Positions 48,501 to 55,818 are shown, numbered from the stretch's first letter. The stretch is 64,000 nucleotides of DNA from Paludibacter sp. 47-17 (GCA_001898935.1 MKVT01000006.1:1-64000), one strand, 5' to 3'. Made by a program: numbers and translations. Notes: generated by a model from the sequence alone, not told the origin.

Positions 48501-49009
48501 CGGTGGAACAAGGTGCGACTACGATCTGGGAACGCCTCAATTCGTACACCCTGACCGATGGTTTTGGGAAAAACAACAGTATGAACTCGTTTAATCATTA
48601 TGCTTTTGGAGCCGTCGGAGCCTGGATGTACAACTCTTCGCTGGGAATCGACGCCGATGAAAACTCGCCCGGCTTTAAGCACTTTTTTTTACGACCCGAA
48701 CCCGATCCGACAGGAAGCATGACCTTTGCAAGAGGGCATTACGACTCCATGTACGGCAGAATCGAAAGCAGTTGGGAAATCCATGAGGGCTCTCTCCATG
48801 TTCGCTTTGTAGTGCCTGCCAATACCACTGCTACCGCCTACCTTCCTGTCAACAATCAACAGGAAATCGCTTGTAATGGTAAAAAACCAACGGCCATCAA
48901 AGGGGTCCGGTTGCTGGGAAATGAAAATGATAAAGTAAGGTACCGGCTCAGCTCCGGCGAATATTATTTCAGCACCCCTTACGAAAGTAAAGGGAGTTGT
49001 AAGCGATGA
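45515..49009 (+). CDS. GH78 alpha-L-rhamnosidase
   Basis: The 1164-residue product has a signal peptide ending near SSAEL, an N-terminal fibronectin-like domain (PRFSWQL, YQLQVTDEQGSVVW), rhamnosidase beta-sandwiches (YDFYINGQRIGNEYFNPG, LGEGWWSGG) and the alpha/alpha-barrel with TDCPQRNERLGWSGD. E722 in that motif is the expected general acid. SWIYPVEQGATTIWERLNS marks the C-terminal side of the active site. It would release L-rhamnose from rhamnogalacturonan or related glycans. Its last residues (ESKGSCKR) are encoded within a 67-bp repeat that is a copy of the phosphohexomutase 3' end, so the C-terminus may have been altered by an insertion event. Confidence 0.95.
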   Translation: MKLKHILALCCWLALPLSSAELVKLRTEYTETPLGLDVETPRFSWQLHSTLQGHYQTAYQLQVTDEQGSVVWNSGKVKTDTSVNIEYAGRELQPSTRYSWQVVVWDNQRKKLQAESWFETGLLDAGPDLTAWDGAQWIGGTGEDLVLVSDYLPVFKLNITLQLDSLTASTRAGFIYGANDPRLMDKNKNIYQLENQQDSSYILVELNTSPLQANKKATIDLYRIGYAPEDQKNRPFRSFGIPDLLLNKLNQYQAHTIYVSSVLGVTRFYINGEKQSDYLGEVNLNPIGRGGDYIAFPMVAGIGLYVPARQSAVFSDFHVKNFRHPSNTLSSSLSVPQQLTGYQKDTMLVFNPSNNSMPMMRTTFTAASPVRKARLYVTARGIYDFYINGQRIGNEYFNPGSTQYTKTQLYQTFDVTGQILKGRNAMGAILGEGWWSGGSTYMGEYWNFFGDRQSLLAKLVITYTDGTSDVITTRPETWTYYNEGPLVYGSFFQGEVYDARKEQLIKNWSEAAYNDAAWKKCVEVPLQGTINAEAGWGNTPGVGDYSALHIKGQVGETVQQIKELRAVSVEEIRPGVYVYDMGQNMAGVPAIHLNEIAPGKKITLRFAEVKYPDLPAYQPHTGMIMLENIRAAMAQEIYIAKGGEEIISPRFTYHGYRYVEITGIDQALPLDAVKGLVVSSVHQLASRYETSNPQVNKLWENITWSTYSNFISIPTDCPQRNERLGWSGDISVFSRTATYLAPVPQFLRRHLMAMRDVQRADGRFPDVAPLGVGFGETLWGSAGITVPWESYLQYNDKALLAEHYPAMKKYIEYLLRDIHPETGIFKENERNVWGSLGDWLSLEDSKNEKVLFWEAYLIYDLDLMSKMAAILHLHDDAERYAQLSNERKEFFSKTYFDATTGKTAFRGKIIDTQTSYVLPLAFNILNGNLKHAALKNLIATLTRENITDEGVVCPPYSLMTGFIGTAWISKVLSDNGYSGHAYKLLQQTTYPSWIYPVEQGATTIWERLNSYTLTDGFGKNNSMNSFNHYAFGAVGAWMYNSSLGIDADENSPGFKHFFLRPEPDPTGSMTFARGHYDSMYGRIESSWEIHEGSLHVRFVVPANTTATAYLPVNNQQEIACNGKKPTAIKGVRLLGNENDKVRYRLSSGEYYFSTPYESKGSCKR

Positions 49010-49045
49010 AACTGTTGCAACAGCACTTTCAATTTCGACAGTATC
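48979..49045. repeat. 67-bp direct repeat, left copy
   Basis: This 67-base sequence is identical to 54313-54379 except for one base (G at 48999, T at 54333). Read on the minus strand it is the last 21 codons and stop of the phosphohexomutase gene. On the plus strand it holds the 3' end of GH78. Confidence 0.9.
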
Positions 49046-49098
49046 CCCACAAGGTTCAAATAATTGAACTAAAATATTGAACTGTTTAAGTTTAACGC

Positions 49099-49380
49099 TC
49101 ACAACTGATAAGAACTGGGCTTCATTGGATTTGAATGTGTAATTAGTACATTAAAAATCACCAGCTTGTTACTGGGTAATAATTTATTTTTTGTTGATCT
49201 CATGTCCTTTTTCACATGATAGCCACCCTGCAACATACTCTCCGGAAGTATGCGTACTATTCTGTAAACCTTAAACAACCTAGCATAAGCACTGTATACC
49301 AGCGTATTGATGTTTAATATAGTCCTTGTACCAAATCTAATCTCTTTAAAGATTTTGTTCTCTGCTCGTTTCGGCTTCAT
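49099..49380 (-). CDS. Small basic hypothetical protein
   Basis: The 93-residue frame from ATG 49380 is rich in Lys and Arg (MKPKRAENKIFKEIRFGTR, YHVKKDMRSTKNK). I recognise no family. A TAnnTTTG-type element (TATCTTTG, 49421-49414) stands 33 bases upstream of the ATG, which supports expression, but no homolog evidence is available and the frame may be chance. It is divergent from the deacetylase operon and lies inside the repeat-flanked cassette. If real, it is the only candidate for a cassette-borne mobility or regulatory protein. Confidence 0.3.
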   Translation of the reverse strand: MKPKRAENKIFKEIRFGTRTILNINTLVYSAYARLFKVYRIVRILPESMLQGGYHVKKDMRSTKNKLLPSNKLVIFNVLITHSNPMKPSSYQL

Positions 49381-49518
49381 TGTCAAAATGATCAGAGCTT
49401 GTTTGTAATAACACAAAGATACTAATAATCAAACAAATAACCGATAGTATTATGTATTTCCCAATCCGAACATATAGAGACTTAAACTAAGCAACAATGG
49501 TATAAATTACCCGAAAAG

Positions 49519-49549
49519 TTTGTATCTCAATCAGTTTTAACTAACTTTG
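49519..49549 (+). promoter_or_regulatory. Promoter of the cassette operon
   Basis: TTTG (49519-49522), a 19-base spacer and TAACTTTG (49542-49549) match the Bacteroidetes promoter exactly. The first ATG follows after 28 bases, so the cassette carries its own promoter. Confidence 0.8.
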
Positions 49550-49577
49550 CAATCGCTCCATTTTATATTCTGACATT

Positions 49578-50921
49578 ATGGGAATATTCAACTTTTTTAT
49601 TAAAAACTTCGAATTATATTTCGACGTAACAGCCATTAAAATAAGCTACGGAAAGCAACAAGATGCACAAATTATAGTCGTCAAAAGCGTTGACGATGCG
49701 TTTTGGGATGACAAGCAGGACATTGCCCCTGAGAAAGTTGTGTGGAAAGATTGGAAAAATGCAGCAATTCCGTTCCTTTTTGATAAAAATAATAAAGGGG
49801 AGATAATTACCAAAGAAGGCAGTCAAATCATTATTAATTATGATATCGTTGCTTCGGCATTTTATTTTTTAAGCGGCTGGAATGAATATGTGAGTTCCAG
49901 TAAAGATGATTTTAATAGAGTAAAATACGACAGTACGCTTATTCATCAACTGAAAATTGACGGCGTTCCTGTTGTTAACTATTATTTTGATATTTTGCGT
50001 GATGCAATTCATCAAATAACAGGCAAAGCCGTAAAAACACCCTGGCAGGAACATCCGTTTGCAGTCGCCTTGTCGCACGACATTGATGTGTGTAAAAGAA
50101 GCTGGCTCGAAGGCTCATTCAGCGAAATTAAAAAGAAGAAATTCTTTTCTGTTCCTAAGTTAATAGCCAATCGTTTCTTCGGGAAAGATGACTGGTTCAA
50201 TTTTGACAAAATAATCCGGATAGAAAAGAAATACCATGCTAATTCCACGTTTTATTTCCTCCCGCAAAAGGGCAGGGTAAACGGATGGAAAAATGCCGAT
50301 TATGACATTCAGAGCACTGAAATCAAGGCAGTGATTCAAAGCCTGAGCGAAAACGGAAACGAAATAGGGGTTCATGGCAGTTTCGGGACACACGATAATT
50401 CCGGATTGTTAAATCGGGATATCGCACGGATTCCTGATAAAACAGCAGAAGGCAACAGGTTCCACTTTTTGATGTTTGATATATACCGTACGGTGAGTGT
50501 ATTGGAAAACGCAGGTGTGAAATACGACACTTCGATAGGTTTTGCCGAACAAATCGGCTTCAGGCGCGGTACGTGCCTTCCTTTCTATATGTACAATTTT
50601 GAAAAAAATGAAACTTCGACGGTTTTGGAGATTCCTTTGATTGTAATGGATGCCAGTTTGATGTATAAAAAATACATGGGACTATCGCAAAAAGATTCGG
50701 TTCCGGCTGTTATTGCATTAATTGAGGAGGTGAAAAAGTTTAATGGAGTATTTAGTATATTGTGGCATAACACTTCTTTTTCCGATTACAAATATACCGG
50801 TTGGTGCGAAGTATACGAACAAATTTTAAGCTATTGCAAAAACAATAATGCATTGTTGACCAGTAGCATCGACATATACAACAGAATTGCCGGCACAGGT
50901 ACAACAAGTGTAAAAAATTAA
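49578..50921 (+). CDS. Polysaccharide deacetylase-like protein
   Basis: The 447-residue product has a NodB-type carbohydrate esterase domain from about residue 160. The metal/catalytic motif is LSHDIDV (D168, D170), and the metal histidines are probably H266 and H272 in EIGVHGSFGTHDN. FYFLPQKGRV and FSILWHNTSFSD are later family blocks. The first 150 residues form an N-terminal domain seen in Bacteroidetes members from surface-polysaccharide loci. No signal peptide is visible, so it is probably cytoplasmic and acts on an amino-sugar intermediate. It leads a five-gene operon and the next start is 6 bases after its stop. Confidence 0.82.
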   Translation: MGIFNFFIKNFELYFDVTAIKISYGKQQDAQIIVVKSVDDAFWDDKQDIAPEKVVWKDWKNAAIPFLFDKNNKGEIITKEGSQIIINYDIVASAFYFLSGWNEYVSSSKDDFNRVKYDSTLIHQLKIDGVPVVNYYFDILRDAIHQITGKAVKTPWQEHPFAVALSHDIDVCKRSWLEGSFSEIKKKKFFSVPKLIANRFFGKDDWFNFDKIIRIEKKYHANSTFYFLPQKGRVNGWKNADYDIQSTEIKAVIQSLSENGNEIGVHGSFGTHDNSGLLNRDIARIPDKTAEGNRFHFLMFDIYRTVSVLENAGVKYDTSIGFAEQIGFRRGTCLPFYMYNFEKNETSTVLEIPLIVMDASLMYKKYMGLSQKDSVPAVIALIEEVKKFNGVFSILWHNTSFSDYKYTGWCEVYEQILSYCKNNNALLTSSIDIYNRIAGTGTTSVKN

Positions 50922-50927
50922 TTATTC

Positions 50928-52022
50928 ATGTCGGTTGAAATTAAAGTATTAAAAAAAGAAGATATATCCGAGTTGCAACGCCTGTTTGAGAAAACTCCCG
51001 TTCTAAAACAGCATGACCCGTTTGTTACCGGCTCGCTGGATGAGTTTAAATGGCAATTCTTCAACGACAATTATCAATCATCTGTTTATGTTATTGCTTA
51101 CGATGCTGCCAGGGACGAACTGGCCGCAACGTTGTCGGCCTTGTATTTTCCAATGAAAACTCCGGACGGAGAAGTTTGTCAGTCCATTAAACCGGAAGAT
51201 GCACTCGTGAATATAAAAGCTTTGGTACGCCATAAAGATCATGATTTTTTGAAAGAATTGTTAGATTTGATCGAATCAAAATCCGAGCTTATGAATATAA
51301 AATTCCTGTGGGGTTTTACGTATGCAGCGAACTCGTTTGAACGTTTGGGATTTTCGCGTTGCTTTAGCTCGAAACAAGGAACTTACGTTATCAGGCCGGT
51401 ATCGGCTTATAAGCATCTTGTTAGTCTGAATACTTCGAATGGGGTAAAACAGAAAATTCAGATTGCCGGGCTTACCTTGATGTCCTATCTGAAAAGCATT
51501 GTTAATACTAGGAATTATAAAGAAATAATATGTAAAGAAGTGGAGTTGAACGATATCAACGAAGAAACTTTGCTTGGTTTTTTAGCTCCCGATCTCTACA
51601 GTATCCACCTGAACAAAGACTTCTTAAATTGGAGAATCGTCGAAAATTCATCCATGCTCAAGTATTCAATTTTACAGTTTGAAGATCATTCACACAAAAT
51701 AATAGCCTGTTTTATTTATTCTCAGAAAGAGGGTCGGGTGTTTTTTGTTGAACAATTTTTGTTTCATCCGGACTTATCGGTAGCTTTCAAAGAAAGGATT
51801 AGCCGTAGGGCCCTGCAACATCTGAAAAGCAAAGGCGCCGCTATTGTAAGGGCTATGGGATTTGATCACAACAAAGTAAACAAAGAAGAACTGGGCATCC
51901 TTAATAACGCCGGCTTTATTTTTATAAACAGAGGCATACCTTTTATTTTCAAAAGCTTAGATAATAAAGTGAAACCCGAAAATGTATATTTATCGCGCTT
52001 AAACACCCAAGGAACATACTAA
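50928..52022 (+). CDS. Two-domain GNAT-like acyltransferase
   Basis: The 364-residue product looks like two GNAT folds in tandem, an arrangement also seen in FemAB-like and some polysaccharide-locus acyltransferases. The N-terminal half has FEKTPVLKQHDPFVTGS and FTYAANSFERLGFSRCFSSK, a GNAT-like motif B. The C-terminal half has DFLNWRIVENSSMLKYSI and MGFDHNKVNKEELGILNNAGF. The acceptor and donor are not known. With an acyl carrier protein encoded 19 bases later, an acyl-ACP donor is an attractive inference. The gene is AT-rich like the rest of the cassette. Confidence 0.7.
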   Translation: MSVEIKVLKKEDISELQRLFEKTPVLKQHDPFVTGSLDEFKWQFFNDNYQSSVYVIAYDAARDELAATLSALYFPMKTPDGEVCQSIKPEDALVNIKALVRHKDHDFLKELLDLIESKSELMNIKFLWGFTYAANSFERLGFSRCFSSKQGTYVIRPVSAYKHLVSLNTSNGVKQKIQIAGLTLMSYLKSIVNTRNYKEIICKEVELNDINEETLLGFLAPDLYSIHLNKDFLNWRIVENSSMLKYSILQFEDHSHKIIACFIYSQKEGRVFFVEQFLFHPDLSVAFKERISRRALQHLKSKGAAIVRAMGFDHNKVNKEELGILNNAGFIFINRGIPFIFKSLDNKVKPENVYLSRLNTQGTY

Positions 52023-52041
52023 AATATAATGGTTTTATAAT

Positions 52042-52269
52042 ATGGAAAACAAAATTCTCGAAATCGTAAATACTGTTCTGGAGAACAGAGGAAAAAAGGC
52101 AATAAGAAAAATAAATCCTTCAATGAGTTTAAGAAATGATCTGGATATGGACTCGCTTGATTTAGCAGAATTAACGGTACGCATTGAAGCTGAATTCGAT
52201 ATTGATATTTTTGAAGATGGTATAGTGAATACCGTTGGTGAAATATATGCAAAACTTAATATTAAATAA
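52042..52269 (+). CDS. Acyl carrier protein (cassette-specific)
   Basis: The 75-residue product is a four-helix acyl carrier protein. The phosphopantetheine attachment site is the DMDSLDLAEL motif with S38, followed by the acidic helix IEAEFDIDIFEDG. It is not beside fatty acid synthesis genes, so it is a dedicated carrier rather than the housekeeping AcpP. Its stop overlaps the start of the AMP-ligase (TAATG), which suggests that the two are translated together and that the ligase loads this carrier. Confidence 0.92.
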   Translation: MENKILEIVNTVLENRGKKAIRKINPSMSLRNDLDMDSLDLAELTVRIEAEFDIDIFEDGIVNTVGEIYAKLNIK

Positions 52270-53498
52270 TGAGCATTTTCTTTAAAGACATATCCAAGCA
52301 TCAGGAAATCAGCTGGGACCGGCTTCTTGACGACCTGAACAATACACGCACTTTTAATCCCTACTATAAATCGGACGATTACTATGAGGTATTTAAGAAT
52401 ATCATCGTTTCTATGCTTCTGAATAAAGAAATTGTCCTTCTCGATTCCGATTTTACTGGCAACGAGCTTTTAACGTTGACCGGACAAAGCTCTTTCGACA
52501 ATTATTCTCTTCCGGTTGACACAAAACTCACCGGCTTAGGTAATAAGAATCTTTTGATAGAGAAATTAATCAATACTAAAGACGGTTGGCAAGTCACTAT
52601 ATTTACTTCCGGCACAACGGGAATTCCAAAGAAAGTAACACACAGTTTCAATTCGCTGACCAGATTCGTCAAACGCTCTGAAAGCCAGCAAAACTGTATC
52701 TGGGGCTTTGCGTTTAATCCTACCCATATAGCCGGCTTACAGGTTTATCTGCAAGCATTACTGAACGGAAATTCCATTATTCGTCTTTTCGGATTATCAA
52801 AAGAAGAAATTCATCAAGAGATAAATGCCCGTCAAATTACAAACATCTCGGCTACGCCAACCTTCTATAAGCTTTTATTTCCCTGTAAGGAAAAATTTCT
52901 TTCTGTAAAAAGAGTGACTTCCGGCGGCGAAAAGTTTAACACGCAACTTGCCGCCCAACTGAAAGAGTTATTTCCGGCCGCCAAAATTACGAATGTGTAT
53001 GCTTCAACCGAAGCAGGAACTCTGTTTGCCTCAGAAAATGATGTATTTGTCGTAAAAAACGAATTTGCCGGTCTGATAAAAGAAGAGGATGGCGAACTTC
53101 TGATTCACAGCAGTTTAATGGGATACTCGATGGACATGGATACTGAATGGTATCATACGAACGACCTGATAGAACTTATTGAAAAATACCCGTTGAAATT
53201 CAGGTTCTTGTCCCGCAAAAGTGAAATGATTAATGTGGGAGGATACAAGGTTAATCCTTCGGAAGTTGAGGAGGTCATACATTCGATTCCGGGAGTTAAA
53301 GAAGTGAAAGTATATGCCAAAAGCAATTCGGTACTTGGCAATATTGTTTGTTGCGATATAGTAAGCACCACTACACTGGAGGAAACTGCAATTCGTTTGT
53401 ATTTGCAGACTAAACTACAAGAATATAAGATACCACGAATCATAAAATTTGTGAATGCATTAGAAACTACCCGTACCGGAAAACTAAAAAGAAACTAA
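52269..53498 (+). CDS. AMP-forming acyl/aryl ligase (ANL superfamily)
   Basis: The 409-residue product is a short member of the acyl-CoA/acyl-ACP synthetase superfamily. The ATP motif is IFTSGTTGIPKK (residues 111-122), the A5-type segment reads NVYASTEAGTLFAS, the hinge region is FLSRKSEMINVGGYKV, and the C-terminal catalytic lysine is in TRTGKLKRN (K405). It should activate a carboxylic acid as the adenylate and load it on the ACP encoded just before. The acid is not known; the size resembles menaquinone-pathway MenE-type or polysaccharide-locus ligases. Confidence 0.88.
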   Translation: MSIFFKDISKHQEISWDRLLDDLNNTRTFNPYYKSDDYYEVFKNIIVSMLLNKEIVLLDSDFTGNELLTLTGQSSFDNYSLPVDTKLTGLGNKNLLIEKLINTKDGWQVTIFTSGTTGIPKKVTHSFNSLTRFVKRSESQQNCIWGFAFNPTHIAGLQVYLQALLNGNSIIRLFGLSKEEIHQEINARQITNISATPTFYKLLFPCKEKFLSVKRVTSGGEKFNTQLAAQLKELFPAAKITNVYASTEAGTLFASENDVFVVKNEFAGLIKEEDGELLIHSSLMGYSMDMDTEWYHTNDLIELIEKYPLKFRFLSRKSEMINVGGYKVNPSEVEEVIHSIPGVKEVKVYAKSNSVLGNIVCCDIVSTTTLEETAIRLYLQTKLQEYKIPRIIKFVNALETTRTGKLKRN

Positions 53499-53502
53499 CA
53501 GA

Positions 53503-54225
53503 ATGAACGTATTAATAACCGGCGTATCTAAAGGCCTTGGATTGAAATTGACAGAAGTGCTTTTAAACAATGGCTGTACCGTATATGGTATCAGTAGAAG
53601 CCTGTCCCCCGAACTGGAAAGGCTGATAACTGAATTTGGTTCGAATTTGAAATGGTTGAGATATGATCTGTCGGACACCAACAACCTGAAAACGGAGGTT
53701 TTCAAACACTGGATAGGATTGGGTACTCCGATTCATGCTTTTGTAAATAATGCGGCGTTGGCTTACGATGATGTTATTACCAATATGAATTTGGATGCTC
53801 TTGAGAATATGTACGCAGTCAATGTATTTTCGCCTCTAATGATGACTAAGCTTGTAATCAGGCAAATGCTGCTTCATAAAATAAAAGGAAGCATTGTGCA
53901 TATTTCGTCGATAAGTGTTCATACAGGTTACAAAGGTTTGTCCATGTATGCCTCCACCAAAGGCGCTCTTGAAGCATTTTCGAAAAACACGGCACGCGAA
54001 TGGGGAGCATTGGGTATTCGCTCCAATTGTGTGGTTGCCGGATTCATGGAAACCGAAATGAGTTCAACCCTCTCCGAAGATCAGAAAAACAGGATCTATC
54101 AGAGGACATCACTCAAACAGCAGGTCGACGTAGAATCTGTGGCCAATACCATATCGTTTTTGTTGTCGGATGAATCAAGATCAATCACCGGACAAAATAT
54201 ACATGTGGATTGTGGAACGATTTGA
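53503..54225 (+). CDS. SDR family oxidoreductase (FabG-like)
   Basis: The 240-residue product is a classical short-chain dehydrogenase/reductase. The NAD(P) motif is TGVSKGLG (residues 6-13), with NNAA at 82-85, the active-site Tyr and Lys in YASTK (Y149, K153), a nearby Ser-rich strand HISSIS and the C-terminal SRSITGQNIHVDCGTI. It is most like 3-oxoacyl-ACP reductases, so it may set a hydroxyl on the ACP-bound acyl group. It is the last gene of the cassette operon. An A/T hairpin follows. Confidence 0.9.
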   Translation: MNVLITGVSKGLGLKLTEVLLNNGCTVYGISRSLSPELERLITEFGSNLKWLRYDLSDTNNLKTEVFKHWIGLGTPIHAFVNNAALAYDDVITNMNLDALENMYAVNVFSPLMMTKLVIRQMLLHKIKGSIVHISSISVHTGYKGLSMYASTKGALEAFSKNTAREWGALGIRSNCVVAGFMETEMSSTLSEDQKNRIYQRTSLKQQVDVESVANTISFLLSDESRSITGQNIHVDCGTI

Positions 54226-54275
54226 TATGAATTGCCTCGGTTCAGCTTTTTGACAATCGACAGAGCGGTCACCGT

Positions 54276-54313
54276 ATGTTTTATTTACGACCATAGCCGG
54301 ATAAATAAAACAT
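54276..54313. terminator. A/T-rich inverted repeat at the right cassette junction
   Basis: ATGTTTTATTTA (54276-54287) and TAAATAAAACAT (54302-54313) form a perfect 12-bp stem with a 14-base loop. It ends on the first base of the right direct repeat. It may terminate the operon or be part of a recombination site. Confidence 0.5.
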
Positions 54314-54379
54314 TACGAAAGTAAAGGGAGTTTTAAGCGATGAAACTGTTGCAACAGCACTTTCAATTTCGACAGTATC
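54313..54379. repeat. 67-bp direct repeat, right copy
   Basis: This copy carries the native 3' end of the phosphohexomutase gene (21 codons and TAA, whose last base is 54313). It is the same as 48979-49045 except for one base, which would change Lys to Gln in the phosphohexomutase frame. Confidence 0.9.
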
Positions 54380-55818
54380 AGCTCCACCCCTCCCGGCATA
54401 TCGGATTCGATATTCAACGGCATAACCGGATCGTGGAGCGATAACCGAAGCAGAAACCAACCTTGTTCGCCGGGAGCAGTACAACGCACCCGGAGTCCTT
54501 CATAGTTGGGACTCACCACTTCCCATCCCTTATAACCCCGCACTTCTTTTTCGAGTACGGCCAAAACCTTACGGCCGTAGTCGGCGGCATTTTCATCTTC
54601 AATGGAACAGCGGATTTCACGACTTTCTGCCGGATGTTTCAACCCTGCAATCAAATGGGTCAATTGCCGGCCCCGATGATGCAGTTTGGCTAGCTCCACC
54701 AGCAGTTTTGCCACCAGATAAGCCCCGTCGTCCAAAAAGTAATTTTCTTTTAACGCAGCATGTCCCGAGGTTTCAATGGCCAGCCAGCATTCTTCACCCT
54801 CCTTATTGCAGCGTAAGGCTTCATTGATCACATTTTTGTACCCCCGCTGAAAACGATGATGCTTCCCTTTTAAATCGTTCTCGATAAACGAGGTCAGCCC
54901 TTCCGAAGTAATGGAATCGGTAACAATGGTACTGCCGGGATGCTCGGCTAAAACCACAGCAGAAATCAACGCAATAAGCGCATTCCGGTTCACAGGATTG
55001 CCCTGTCCGTCGACAATGGCCGATCGATCGACATCCGTATCGAAAATGATTCCCAGATCGGCTTTTTCACGCACCACCGCATCGCAAATCGATTGCATCG
55101 CGTCTTTATCTTCCGGATTGGGAACATGGTTGGGGAAATGGCCGTCCGGTTCCAGAAACTGGCTTCCACTCGTATCGGCGCCCAGCGGGATCAGCACCTG
55201 TGAGGCAAAAAATCCGCCCGCACCATTGCCTGCATCCACACTGATTTTCAAGCCTTGCAAGGGTTGGTCGTAATGCGATTGGATATTAGCCTGCCTCCGG
55301 ACATACTCCACCAAGCCGGCAGCATATACGTCGATAAGGTTCAGGGATTCCACCGGAACAATACCATCGGCAGGAGAAAAATCGTTGGCCTCGGCGATGC
55401 TCAGAATTTCGGAAATATCTTTCTTGTCCAACCCTCCCGAAGCAGTGAAGAATTTAAAACCATTCCGATTATAAGGCAGATGGCTGGCGGTAATCATCAC
55501 TCCGGCCGTAACCGGTTGTCCACCATACACAGTGGCCATAAACATTGCCGGAGTCGATGCCAGCCCACAATCGAAGACCCTTGCCCCGGCTTCGCACAAA
55601 CCCTCCATAAAAGCCTTCTTGAGTTCCGGTCCCGAAATCCGGGAATCGGTACCCACTGCTACCGATAGGTCGGTATAATCCTGTCGGATCAACCAGCCGG
55701 CAAAAGCCTTTCCCAATACATATGCAACCTCGGGAGTCAGGTTCACGGCCTCTCCCTTTACGCCTTCGAGGGCAACACCACGAATATCCGATCCGTTTTG
55801 TAATTTTTTCCAGTTCAT
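54313..55818 (-). CDS. Phosphoglucomutase/phosphomannomutase
   Basis: The 501-residue product is an alpha-D-phosphohexomutase that moves phosphate between C1 and C6 of glucose or mannose, feeding nucleotide-sugar synthesis. The phosphoserine loop is MITASHLPYNRNG (S112), the magnesium site is FDTDVDRS (D260, D262, D264), the sugar-binding loop is AIETSGHAALKEN, and the C-terminal phosphate-binding part is LRLSLHDPVMPLNIES. The gene is complete. Its last 21 codons lie in the right copy of the 67-bp repeat, so the cassette insertion left it intact. A -7-like TATCTTTG lies at 55937-55944, about 120 bases upstream. Confidence 0.93.
   Translation of the reverse strand: MNWKKLQNGSDIRGVALEGVKGEAVNLTPEVAYVLGKAFAGWLIRQDYTDLSVAVGTDSRISGPELKKAFMEGLCEAGARVFDCGLASTPAMFMATVYGGQPVTAGVMITASHLPYNRNGFKFFTASGGLDKKDISEILSIAEANDFSPADGIVPVESLNLIDVYAAGLVEYVRRQANIQSHYDQPLQGLKISVDAGNGAGGFFASQVLIPLGADTSGSQFLEPDGHFPNHVPNPEDKDAMQSICDAVVREKADLGIIFDTDVDRSAIVDGQGNPVNRNALIALISAVVLAEHPGSTIVTDSITSEGLTSFIENDLKGKHHRFQRGYKNVINEALRCNKEGEECWLAIETSGHAALKENYFLDDGAYLVAKLLVELAKLHHRGRQLTHLIAGLKHPAESREIRCSIEDENAADYGRKVLAVLEKEVRGYKGWEVVSPNYEGLRVRCTAPGEQGWFLLRLSLHDPVMPLNIESDMPGGVELILSKLKVLLQQFHRLKLPLLS

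Larger units (their letters stand above)
49046..49577. other. Left non-coding flank of the cassette
   Basis: About 530 AT-rich bases. They hold a small hairpin GTTCAA/TTGAAC (49054-49069), a possible small minus-strand ORF (49099-49380) with its own -7-like TATCTTTG (49414-49421), and the promoter of the deacetylase operon (49519-49549). Confidence 0.5.
48979..54379. mobile_element. 5.3-kb AT-rich cassette flanked by 67-bp direct repeats
   Basis: The repeats at 48979-49045 and 54313-54379 are 5334 bases apart start to start. Between them lie a small basic ORF on the minus strand and a five-gene operon on the plus strand, all visibly richer in A and T than the GH78 and phosphohexomutase genes outside. 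The right repeat completes the phosphohexomutase gene exactly up to its stop codon, as an att site at a gene's 3' end would. No integrase, transposase or relaxase is present, so the element is either mobilised in trans, is a decayed integrative unit, or moved by homologous recombination. A misassembly at the repeat cannot be excluded. Confidence 0.55.

Noticed and set aside
48689-49102. 137-codon minus-strand frame over the GH78 3' end and left repeat
   Set aside because: It is antisense to GH78 for most of its length and shares only the repeat with the phosphohexomutase region, in a different frame from that gene.
48979-54379. Interpretation of the 67-bp repeats as a transposon target-site duplication
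   Set aside because: Target-site duplications of transposases are usually 2-14 bp, and there is no transposase or terminal inverted repeat pair. The match to a gene 3' end fits site-specific or homologous integration better.
54281-54484. 67-codon minus-strand frame over the end of the phosphohexomutase gene
   Set aside because: It lies out of frame within the real phosphohexomutase gene and the adjacent hairpin, with no domain.
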